From positions 1 through 5,859 of the forward strand of contig JAJZSM010000072.1 of the NCBI GenBank assembly GCA_021849765.1: DNA of 5,859 nucleotides, given 5' to 3'. The notes below the pieces were generated by a model. It made no database searches and was not told the DNA's origin. It was given only the letters and a program-made list of their open reading frames with translations. A program made the position numbers and the translations under genes. This document shows, piece after piece, positions 1 to 5,859 of the stretch (its first letter is position 1; every line of letters begins with the position of its first letter). This DNA is from Actinomycetes bacterium (GTDB taxonomy: Bacteria; Actinomycetota; Acidimicrobiia; Acidimicrobiales; RAAP-2).

Positions 1-1
1 C

Positions 2-1558
2 CGCGCGGTCATCTCGGACATCCTCGAATTGCATCCCGACAGCGTGGTGGCCGACTCCTCGGTCAGCACCGTCGACGCGATCCGCGCCGGTGCGCCGCTG
101 ATCGTGAACCCCCGGCTGCCCGGCGACGGCGAGGCCCTACGGCGTGCGCACGTTCACGCCCTCGTCCGCGTCGGACGGGTCGGGGTCAGTTACGCCTATT
201 CACCGGTACTAATCAAGAACAACGAGCTCGTAGAAACTGCGTCTACTCGGCGCACCCTGGTGGGATCGCTCGCCCGAATCGGACCGTCCGAGGCTAACTT
301 CCGCGATGGTGTTGGCGTCCGCTCCAATCCTTCGACGCTTCGTAACGGTCTCGCACTCTCGCACGCCATTCGGGTCCTCCAGACAATGGGCGTCGCCGAC
401 CCTGACGCGCGTGGCGCCATCGTTGACCGACACCAAGAGATCTGGTGGTTCGACCTGGGTAGCTCGAGCTATCCGCGCTTCAACCTGGCGGCCTACCAGC
501 GCTACTACGACGAGCGACTCGCCGTCGTGCGTGCCCACGAACGCTGGCGAAACGGCGAAGGTCCGTACCCCACCGAGCCCTACTGGCACCGCGATTGCCT
601 CGAGTGTCCCTACAACGAGCCGTGCGGCCATGAGCTCCGGGATCGTGACGACGTCTCGCTGACCCGCTTCACGACCTTCGACCAGCAACTCGCCTTGCGC
701 GAGCATGGCGTGAACACGAGACACGATCTGGCTCGTCTCGACCCAGTGCTCGCCCGACAGCGACCGAGACCTGCGACCGTCCCCGACCGCCCCGAGACAC
801 ACGTCGCGCGTGTCGTGAGCCATCTCGATGAGTTGATCTATCGCGCCCGCGCGCACGAACGCGGCCCGTTGCGCATCGTCGATGCGCAACGGGCCGGGTG
901 TCCGACCGCTGACGTCGAGGTCGACATCGACACCGAGAGTTACGGGGACTCGACGTACCTGTGGGGCGCGCTCGTGACGGTCAATCGACCGTTGGAGGGT
1001 GTGCGAGACGGTTACGTCGCCTTCGCGAACTGGGACGACCACACAGCGGGCGCGCCAGCCCGGATCTTCGCCGCGTTCTGGCGATGGTTTGACGACTTGC
1101 GTCAACGGTGCCGCGCCCAGGAACGCAGCGTCTCGGCCTATTGTTTCTGGGCACAGGCCGAAGACGGGGCGATGAACCGTGCGATCGAAGACCCCTTGCC
1201 CGATGGGCCGACCCGTGCCGACCTCGACGAATTCCGTCTTGGGTCACCAACGAATTGGATCGATCTGCACCATCTCGCCAAGACTCAGATCCAGACTGAC
1301 GGACCGATCGGCCTCAAGGTCATGGCGGGACTCGCTGGTTTCACGTGGCGTGACGCGAACCCGAGCGGCGAAGCGTCGATGCTGTGGTACGAGGTCGCCA
1401 TCTCGTCGAGTGACGACGCCGCTGCTTCGCGCGCCAGGATTCTGGAATATAACGAGGACGACTGCCGGGCGACGAGGGCCTTGCGTCAATGGCTGAACGG
1501 GCCGGCCCGCTTGCTTGCCCATCGTGACGACTTCGAGGGCGTCCTTGGCCATCATTAG
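2..1558 (+). CDS. TM0106-type RecB-like nuclease with C-terminal RNase H-like exonuclease domain (5' partial)
   Basis: The frame is open to the left edge, so the true start lies outside. The first in-window start-like codon is TTG at 29, but homologous-looking sequence continues upstream of it, so it is probably internal. Residues are numbered from that TTG. Residues ~1-205 resemble the Cas4/RecB-like PD-(D/E)XK domain of TM0106 proteins, with the strand SPVLIK at 58-63 and a cysteine cluster C190-x2-C193-x5-C199. The cluster should bind Fe-S with a further N-terminal cysteine outside the window. Residues ~294-490 form a DEDD/RNase H-like domain (RNase_H_2, YprB-like): motif I D301-x-E303 in VDIDTES followed by YLWG, D412 in NWIDLHHL, and Y474-N-x-x-D478 near the end. 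Likely role: a cytoplasmic DNA or RNA exonuclease; the true substrate of this family is not known to me. The Asp expected in HVDALVR-like sequence is His43, so the first nuclease domain may be inactive. A perfect 35-base palindrome falls in the interdomain linker (residues 278-290). The cydD-like gene follows after 9 bases. Family assignment is fairly sure; activity is inference. Confidence 0.85.
   Translation, partial: RAVISDILELHPDSVVADSSVSTVDAIRAGAPLIVNPRLPGDGEALRRAHVHALVRVGRVGVSYAYSPVLIKNNELVETASTRRTLVGSLARIGPSEANFRDGVGVRSNPSTLRNGLALSHAIRVLQTMGVADPDARGAIVDRHQEIWWFDLGSSSYPRFNLAAYQRYYDERLAVVRAHERWRNGEGPYPTEPYWHRDCLECPYNEPCGHELRDRDDVSLTRFTTFDQQLALREHGVNTRHDLARLDPVLARQRPRPATVPDRPETHVARVVSHLDELIYRARAHERGPLRIVDAQRAGCPTADVEVDIDTESYGDSTYLWGALVTVNRPLEGVRDGYVAFANWDDHTAGAPARIFAAFWRWFDDLRQRCRAQERSVSAYCFWAQAEDGAMNRAIEDPLPDGPTRADLDEFRLGSPTNWIDLHHLAKTQIQTDGPIGLKVMAGLAGFTWRDANPSGEASMLWYEVAISSSDDAAASRARILEYNEDDCRATRALRQWLNGPARLLAHRDDFEGVLGHH
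862..896. repeat. 35-base perfect palindrome inside the nuclease gene
   Basis: The left arm CGGCCCGTTGCGCATCG (862-878) and the right arm CGATGCGCAACGGGCCG (880-896) are exact reverse complements around a single T at 879. In RNA this gives a 16-bp GC-rich stem with a GTC loop. It is translated in frame as part of the linker between the two nuclease domains (residues 278-290, GPLRIVDAQR at its core). No T-rich run follows (GGTGTCCGAC), so it is not a standard intrinsic terminator on the plus strand. It has the same 17+1+17 layout as the intergenic hairpin at 5762-5796, with a different sequence apart from GCCCG near the outer ends. The arms are directly visible; any function is unknown. Confidence 0.9.
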
Positions 1559-1567
1559 CATGGTGAC

Positions 1568-3049
1568 GTGGCCGAGCATCCCGTGATCGACACGTTCACG
1601 CGTCGGTCATGGGCAATCGGCGTCGTGGCCACCGTCATCGGCTTTGGGGGTGCGCTGCTCAGCGCGCTCGGGATTACCGAAGTTGCCAACGGCGTGGTCC
1701 CCCGTGGGGTGACGTTCGTGGTCGGCGCACTCGTCGCACGCTGGCTCGTGACCTCGGGTACCGACGCGTGGGGTTCGTTCGCCGCCCGAATTATCCGAGA
1801 CCGGTGGCGACGCACGGTCATCGACCAGCTCGAGCGGCCACGAGCGGAGGGGGAACGCGGACGACGCGACGTAGCCCTCGCCATCGACCACGCTGCGGCC
1901 GCTCCCGCCCTCGTCGTCGTGGGCGCGAGTGCGCGAACGGCCGCCCTCGGCATCGTGATCGTCTGGCTCGCGGCTGGCTGGCTCAGTGCCGGCATCGTCA
2001 TCGTCTTGCTCGGTGTGGCTATCCCCCTCTACCAACGGGCCGGGCGGCGCAGCGCGGCCTTGACTGACGACTACAACCAACGTCGTGACGTACTCGAGCG
2101 ACGCCAGCTGGAGATGCTCCAGCACGCACCCGAGCTTCGGGCCCTGGGCGCCGTTCGCTACGGCGCCGACGAGATCGCGGCGGTGAGCGACGCTGAACAC
2201 CACGCCGCCATTCGTGCCATCCGCGTCGCGCTCGAGTCGTCTCTCGTCACTGAGTTCCTGAGTGGCGTCTCCATCGGACTCGTAGCGATGGTCGTCGGCT
2301 TCGATCTGCTACGCGGCACGATCTCCCTGGACCGAGCGCTGGTCGCCGTACTCATCACGAGTGAGCTCTTCGGGTACGTCCGTCGATTCGGGGTGGAGTT
2401 CCACCGCCGCGACGATGCCGCCGCATCGATCGCGCTCCTTCGTCGCGCGCCCGGCGTGTCCTACGACTCGTCGGGTCCTCTCGTTGCCGCCCAGGCTCTG
2501 GTCACCGAGGCGTCCGCCTCACCGGTCACCTTCGAGATCCACCCAGGGCAGCGGCTCCTCGTCACGGGTCCGTCGGGCGTTGGTAAGACCACCCTCGCGC
2601 ACACCCTGGTCGGCTGGCGCCAGGCCATATCGGGTAGCGTCACCCGTCGCGACGAGGCCATCGCCATCGTGAGCCCCGCGTCGGCCCTGTTGGACGGATC
2701 GCTCCTTGAGAACGTGACGCTCGGCCGGGAGGTCCCCGACGCGCTCGTACGCGCGAGACTCGACGAACTCGGACTCACCGGACCACGATTCGAGGATCTC
2801 TCGGCTCCGCTCCTGGCCGACGGCGAGGGACTCAGCGCCGGTGAGCGGGTCCGGCTCGTTCTCGCGCGGGCCACGCTGGCCGATCCCGCTCTCATCATCG
2901 TGGACGACATCGCCGGCGTCTTGGACGAAACCAATCGAACCCGGGTGGCCCAGCTCTTTCAGCGGCTCGCCGCGCTGAGTGTCATCGAGCTCAGCGTCGA
3001 CACCCCATTACTCGTCCACGTCGACCAACGAATCGAGCTCGGCTCATGA
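1568..3049 (+). CDS. cydD: CydD-like ABC exporter half-transporter with degenerate ATPase site
   Basis: A 493-residue fused membrane-plus-ATPase subunit, predicted to pair with the next gene product in the cytoplasmic membrane. Six hydrophobic segments lie at about 15-36, 48-63, 113-135, 138-155, 231-250 and 254-275. CydD-like stretches include GRRSAAL (159-165) and YVRRFGVEFHRRDDAAAS (270-287). The ATPase domain has Walker A GPSGVGKT (334-341), signature LSAGE (422-426) and Walker B ALIIVDD (441-447). The catalytic Glu is replaced by D447, the Q-loop Gln by P370 (IVSPAS), and the H-loop His by V477/D478. The protein is shorter than typical CydD subunits (about 550-590 residues). GTG at 1568 is the first start after the in-frame stop; no clear Shine-Dalgarno precedes it, and GTG at 1583 is possible. 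It lies 9 bases after the nuclease gene and overlaps the cydC-like gene by 4 bases (ATGA), implying translational coupling. Known for CydDC: it is needed for cytochrome bd assembly and has been reported to export thiols or move heme. Substrate here is inference; a generic heterodimeric exporter is the alternative. Confidence 0.8.
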   Translation: MAEHPVIDTFTRRSWAIGVVATVIGFGGALLSALGITEVANGVVPRGVTFVVGALVARWLVTSGTDAWGSFAARIIRDRWRRTVIDQLERPRAEGERGRRDVALAIDHAAAAPALVVVGASARTAALGIVIVWLAAGWLSAGIVIVLLGVAIPLYQRAGRRSAALTDDYNQRRDVLERRQLEMLQHAPELRALGAVRYGADEIAAVSDAEHHAAIRAIRVALESSLVTEFLSGVSIGLVAMVVGFDLLRGTISLDRALVAVLITSELFGYVRRFGVEFHRRDDAAASIALLRRAPGVSYDSSGPLVAAQALVTEASASPVTFEIHPGQRLLVTGPSGVGKTTLAHTLVGWRQAISGSVTRRDEAIAIVSPASALLDGSLLENVTLGREVPDALVRARLDELGLTGPRFEDLSAPLLADGEGLSAGERVRLVLARATLADPALIIVDDIAGVLDETNRTRVAQLFQRLAALSVIELSVDTPLLVHVDQRIELGS

Positions 3050-4644
3050 GGTCAGACCGCGACCGTCTGCGCCGATGGATGCAGCGGGCCCAGCCCCCTC
3101 GTGGTGCACTGATCAAGGCCCTCGTCGCCGGCACCGTCAGCTCGATCACCGCTCTCGGACTGTTCGTCGGTGCCATCGCCCTGCTCGTGGTCAGCTCGTC
3201 GCGTCCCGGACTACGGGCAGTCGCGGGCATCCTCATCGTCATCGAGCTCTTCGCGTTCCTGCGCTCTCCCATCAGATTCAGCGAGCGCATGAGCGCGCAC
3301 CGTCTCGGCTTTGCCGCGGTGTCGCGCTGGCGGCGTTGGTTGCTCACCACGGTCGGCCGGTGGACGGTACGCCGGTGGCGGACCTACGCCCGGGGCGAGC
3401 TGCTCGAGCGTGCGTTGCGCGACACCGACGAACTACAGGACCTGTGGCTTCGCTTCGTCCTACCCGCCGCCAGCACACTCGCCACATTCATGGTCGGTGA
3501 CGTCGTCATCGCCCTACTCGCACCACGGGGCCGGTGGATCGTCGCCGCCACGCTCGTCGCGGTCGCACAGCTCATCGGCATCATCGCCCTCGCCGCCACC
3601 GCCGACGCCCTCATCGCCGTCGACCGCTCCCTGCGACGCGCGCGCGGCGAGTTCCGCGCAGCCCTGGTCGCACTCAGCACGGTCAGTCCCGAACTGAGCC
3701 TCCTTGGCGCACGGAGGTTCCTCGACCATCGTCTCGACGGTCCCCGGGAGGTGCTCGCCGCGGCGGAGTCCCGCGCCGAGGACCGGCGACGCCGTTCGGC
3801 CCTGGTCGCCCCCGTGGCGACCATGGTGGCTGTGGCCGCGCTACGCCTCGTCGCACCCGTCAGTGCACCGGTGTGGACCGTGGTCTCGCTGTTGCTCGCG
3901 ATGTCCACGTTCGAGGGGCTCACGGCTATTCGAGCTGCCCTTGACACCGCCGTTGCCGTCAGCGCGGCCGCTGAGCGTCTCGAAGACCTCGAAGCCCACC
4001 CGATGCTGGCTGACACCCGCTGGCCGGGCGACACGACACTGCGAGCACGTCACCTGACGATCCGTGAGGCCGACCGCACAATCCTCAATGACGGTTCCTT
4101 CGAAGTGGCGCCGGGGTGTCACGTGGCGGTGACGGGTCCATCGGGCATCGGCAAGTCCACCCTGCTGCGGGTCCTCGCGGGACTCGATGACCTCGACGAC
4201 GGCGTCATCTCCATTGGCAACACACCCATCACCGAGATCGACGAGGACATCCTTCGTGCCCACTTGGCGTTCGTGCCCGGTGAGACCGGGCTCTTGCGCG
4301 GGTACGCCCAAGACGTCCTCGTCCTAGGGCGAACGATCGCGCGCCCCCTCGACCAAGACCTCATGACGGTGGGCATCCATGTCGAGCCAACAACGAAGTG
4401 GGACGAAGTTTCCCGAGGCGAGGGTCAGCGCATCGCGGTCGTACGAGCCCTCGCCATCGGACCGGACATCGTGATCCTCGACGAACCGACCAGCGGGCTT
4501 GGGCGCGACGAAACGACCGCCGTACTGAGCCTACTTACGGCCAGTCGTGCCACCGTGATCATTGCGACCCACGACGACCAGATCATCGCGTGGAGCGACC
4601 TCGTCATCGACCTGAGCGACGGCGACCTGGCCACGTCGCCGTGA
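3046..4644 (+). CDS. cydC: CydC-like ABC exporter half-transporter carrying the catalytic ATPase residues
   Basis: A 532-residue membrane-plus-ATPase subunit, predicted partner of the upstream CydD-like protein. Hydrophobic segments lie at about 23-50, 55-73, 135-159, 163-185, 251-270 and 272-292. CydC-type hallmarks are RFSERMSAH (77-85), which matches the family's RYLERLxxH pattern, and DTDELQDLWLR (126-136), which matches DxDxLQxLYLR. The ATPase domain has Walker A GPSGIGKS (364-371), Walker B IVILDE (475-480) with the catalytic Glu E480, the following PTSGLG, and the H-loop His H509 in IIATHDD. The signature is altered to VSRGEGQ (455-461), with Arg in place of the first Gly of SGG. The Q-loop Gln is replaced by G412 (FVPGETG). 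The ATG start at 3046 overlaps the upstream TGA stop. The gene ends 15 bases from the convergent reductase gene. The CydC assignment rests on two membrane-domain motifs plus pairing with a CydD-like gene. No cytochrome bd genes are in view, so the physiological substrate is open. Confidence 0.82.
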   Translation: MRSDRDRLRRWMQRAQPPRGALIKALVAGTVSSITALGLFVGAIALLVVSSSRPGLRAVAGILIVIELFAFLRSPIRFSERMSAHRLGFAAVSRWRRWLLTTVGRWTVRRWRTYARGELLERALRDTDELQDLWLRFVLPAASTLATFMVGDVVIALLAPRGRWIVAATLVAVAQLIGIIALAATADALIAVDRSLRRARGEFRAALVALSTVSPELSLLGARRFLDHRLDGPREVLAAAESRAEDRRRRSALVAPVATMVAVAALRLVAPVSAPVWTVVSLLLAMSTFEGLTAIRAALDTAVAVSAAAERLEDLEAHPMLADTRWPGDTTLRARHLTIREADRTILNDGSFEVAPGCHVAVTGPSGIGKSTLLRVLAGLDDLDDGVISIGNTPITEIDEDILRAHLAFVPGETGLLRGYAQDVLVLGRTIARPLDQDLMTVGIHVEPTTKWDEVSRGEGQRIAVVRALAIGPDIVILDEPTSGLGRDETTAVLSLLTASRATVIIATHDDQIIAWSDLVIDLSDGDLATSP

Positions 4645-4659
4645 GGTGCCTAGCCGGCA

Positions 4660-5643
4660 CTAGCCGTTGATGGTCTTCATGCCGCTTTCGTGGTAGCGGT
4701 CGCCAACCACCTCGCCGCGGGGAACGGCTGCCTCGAGAGCGGCGATGGTTTCGGCGCTCAAGTGGATCTCGCTCGCGGCGATGTTCTCGTAGAGCCACTT
4801 CCTTCGCTTCGTTCCGGGGATCGGCACGACGTCCTCGCCGCGACTCAACACCCACGCGAGTGCGAGTTGGGCCACGCTCACGTCCAATGCCGCAGCGATC
4901 GGGGCCAAATTCCCGACAAGTTGCAGGTTCTGCTCGTACGCGTCGCCGACGAAGCGCGGGTGGTGCTTTCGAGTGTCACGCTCGTCGGTGCTGGTCCGGT
5001 TCGCGGCCTCGTCCGTGAGGAAGCCCCGGCCGAGCGGGCTGTAGGCCACGAAGCCGATACCGAGTCGACGACAGGTGTCGAGCACGCCGTCCTCGGGATC
5101 ACGGGTCCACAGCGAGTACTCCGACTGCAGCGCGGTCACCGGGTGCACGGCGTTGGCCCGCTCGATTGTGGCCGACGACGCTTCAGAGATGCCGAGGAAG
5201 CGAACCTTGCCCGCCTCGACCAACGACTTCATCGCCCCCCACGTCTCCTCGACGGGAACCGACCGGTCGACGCGGTGCTGGTAGTAGAGGTCGATTACGT
5301 CCACACCGAGGCGGGCCAGCGAGTCATTGCACGCCTGTACGACGTATTCGGGGCGTCCGTTGACACCGAGGAACTGTCCATCTTCGGTCCGTTGGTTACC
5401 AAACTTCGTCGCGAGCACCACCTCGTCGCGTCGAGTCGCGATCGCCCGGCCAACCAGTCGCTCGTTCGTGAAGGGACCGTACATGTCGGCCGTGTCGAGG
5501 AAGTTGACGCCAGCGTCGAGGGCGGCGTTGATGACGGTGATGGATTCCGCCTCGTCACCGACGCCGTAAAAGTCGCTCATCCCCATGCAGCCGAGTCCCT
5601 CTTGCGAGACGGCCAAGTCCTGGCCCAAAATCCGATGATCCAT
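4660..5643 (-). CDS. NADPH-dependent aldo/keto reductase, AKR13-like
   Basis: A single-domain (alpha/beta)8-barrel oxidoreductase of 327 residues, normal for the family, expected to reduce aldehydes or ketones with NADPH in the cytoplasm. Numbered from ATG 5643, the family start MDHRILGQ is followed by [12 protein letters not shown]. The catalytic tetrad is D50 and Y55 (FLDTADMYG), K80 (LATKFG) and H123 (YYQHRVD). Later landmarks are [25 protein letters not shown] and the cofactor-phosphate motif IPGTKR (275-280). These resemble YakC/perakine reductase-like AKR13 members; the natural substrate cannot be told. An upstream in-frame ATG at 5658 would add five residues (MRGTK). I prefer 5643 because AGAGGG (5655-5650) sits 6 bases ahead of it and because family members begin with M-x-x-R-x-L-G. 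The gene is convergent with the cydC-like gene and is its own transcription unit. A TGTGA-N6-TCACA palindrome lies just upstream. Confidence 0.93.
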   Translation of the reverse strand: MDHRILGQDLAVSQEGLGCMGMSDFYGVGDEAESITVINAALDAGVNFLDTADMYGPFTNERLVGRAIATRRDEVVLATKFGNQRTEDGQFLGVNGRPEYVVQACNDSLARLGVDVIDLYYQHRVDRSVPVEETWGAMKSLVEAGKVRFLGISEASSATIERANAVHPVTALQSEYSLWTRDPEDGVLDTCRRLGIGFVAYSPLGRGFLTDEAANRTSTDERDTRKHHPRFVGDAYEQNLQLVGNLAPIAAALDVSVAQLALAWVLSRGEDVVPIPGTKRRKWLYENIAASEIHLSAETIAALEAAVPRGEVVGDRYHESGMKTING

Positions 5644-5649
5644 CTTCGT

Positions 5650-5655
5650 CCCTCT
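5650..5655 (-). promoter_or_regulatory. Ribosome binding site for the aldo/keto reductase
   Basis: AGAGGG on the minus strand, 6 bases before ATG 5643. It lies inside the extra codons that would be used if translation began at ATG 5658, so it favours the shorter start. The 5658 ATG has no comparable purine-rich site ahead of it. Confidence 0.6.
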
Positions 5656-5657
5656 CA

Positions 5658-5673
5658 TGTGAATTTGCTCACA
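5658..5673. promoter_or_regulatory. CRP-like operator palindrome TGTGA-N6-TCACA
   Basis: The plus strand reads TGTGAATTTGCTCACA, with perfect 5-base half-sites around a 6-base spacer. This is the consensus form for CRP-type regulators, including actinobacterial Crp/GlxR. It ends 2 bases upstream of the reductase ribosome binding site, a position that would suit repression or a roadblock rather than activation. No convincing -35/-10 pair was found upstream on the minus strand. Other dimeric regulators (GntR, FNR-like) could use similar half-sites. The motif is seen; the regulator is inferred. Confidence 0.5.
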
Positions 5674-5761
5674 ATCAAGTCATTCCAGCGATTTGACGAT
5701 CACCTTAGTGGTGTCAGACGCACTATCTTCTTCGTATTGGCTGGGGGGGCCAACCTACGCG

Positions 5762-5796
5762 AGCCCGCTCGTTTCGTCAGACGAAACGAGCGGGCT
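5762..5796 (+). terminator. Strong terminator-like hairpin
   Basis: The arms AGCCCGCTCGTTTCGTC (5762-5778) and GACGAAACGAGCGGGCT (5780-5796) are exact reverse complements around A5779, giving a 16-bp stem with a CAG loop. On the plus strand it is followed by the moderately T-rich TCGTCGTTCTC; on the minus strand no T-rich run follows. Orientation is therefore slightly better for plus. However, no plus-strand gene ends nearby in the window, so it may serve a minus-strand gene ending just beyond the right edge, or act in both directions. GC-rich hairpins with weak T tracts are common terminators in actinobacteria. Confidence 0.6.
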
Positions 5797-5859
5797 TCGT
5801 CGTTCTCGCAGCGCTCGCGTGCCGGTTTTCGTCGTGTGGGCGTACAACGAGTCACCCGT

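Noticed and set aside
209..1105. Long minus-strand open frame (298 codons) opposite the nuclease gene
   Set aside because: It is a mirror of the plus-strand gene in GC-rich sequence. Its translation shows no recognisable domain, while the plus frame has clear nuclease motifs.
1560..1586. ATG at 1560 just after the nuclease stop, as a start for the cydD-like gene
   Set aside because: It is in a different frame and stops after eight codons; the transporter frame begins at GTG 1568 (or 1583).
2461..2934. Minus-strand open frame opposite the cydD-like ATPase domain
   Set aside because: Ser/Arg/Pro-rich low-complexity translation with no motif; the plus strand carries Walker A, signature and Walker B.
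3384..4034. Minus-strand open frame opposite the cydC-like gene
   Set aside because: Ala/Arg/Ser-rich shadow frame; the plus strand carries conserved CydC motifs.
4646..4660. Small hairpin GTGCC-TAGCC-GGCAC between the convergent genes
   Set aside because: A stem of only 5 bp with no T tract; too weak to call a terminator, although the 15-base gap leaves no room for another.
5737..5753. TTGGC/GCCAA inverted repeat around a run of seven G
   Set aside because: A short 5-bp stem with a G-rich loop; could be a chance or polymerase-slippage tract, and no role can be supported.
5819..5859. Possible start of a plus-strand gene (GTG at 5819) running off the right edge
   Set aside because: Only 13 codons are visible, with no ribosome binding site and no recognisable sequence.
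5755..5859. Minus-strand frame open from the right edge to a TAG at 5755-5757, possibly the end of an off-window gene
   Set aside because: About 34 codons with no recognisable family signature, and half of it lies over the hairpin; other frames are equally open.

Overview
The window is GC-rich, with strong G/C preference at codon third positions and both TTG and GTG starts. Together with the kinds of genes present, this suggests a high-GC actinobacterium (Actinomycetota). Acidimicrobiia-like lineages would fit, but nothing here fixes the genus. Almost all of the sequence is coding.

Layout. Positions 2-1558 (+) hold a 5'-truncated gene for a TM0106-type RecB-like nuclease: a Cas4/RecB-like PD-(D/E)XK domain with an Fe-S cysteine cluster, followed by an RNase H-like DEDD exonuclease domain. 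Nine bases later, in the same frame and probably the same operon, come two half-size ABC exporter genes, cydD-like (1568-3049) and cydC-like (3046-4644), joined by an ATGA stop/start overlap. After a 15-base gap, a convergent gene on the minus strand (4660-5643) encodes an aldo/keto reductase of the AKR13-like group. The remaining ~200 bases are intergenic. They hold a perfect TGTGA-N6-TCACA operator-like palindrome next to the reductase start and a strong terminator-like hairpin at 5762-5796.

How the genes work together. The two ABC proteins should form one heterodimeric exporter of the CydDC type, the transporter needed for cytochrome bd assembly and linked to thiol and heme handling. Their motif losses are complementary and predict one degenerate and one catalytic ATP site; both also lack the Q-loop glutamine. 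No cydA/cydB lies in the window, so the link to cytochrome bd is untested. The nuclease is co-oriented and tightly spaced, but no functional link to the transporter is evident. The reductase is a separate transcription unit.

Most notable for follow-up: a perfect 35-base palindrome (17+1+17) inside the nuclease coding sequence, with the same geometry as the intergenic hairpin; the asymmetric CydDC-like ATP sites; the operator-like site over the reductase start; and an apparent loss of the metal-binding Asp in the nuclease domain. I do not see a clearly new multi-gene system.
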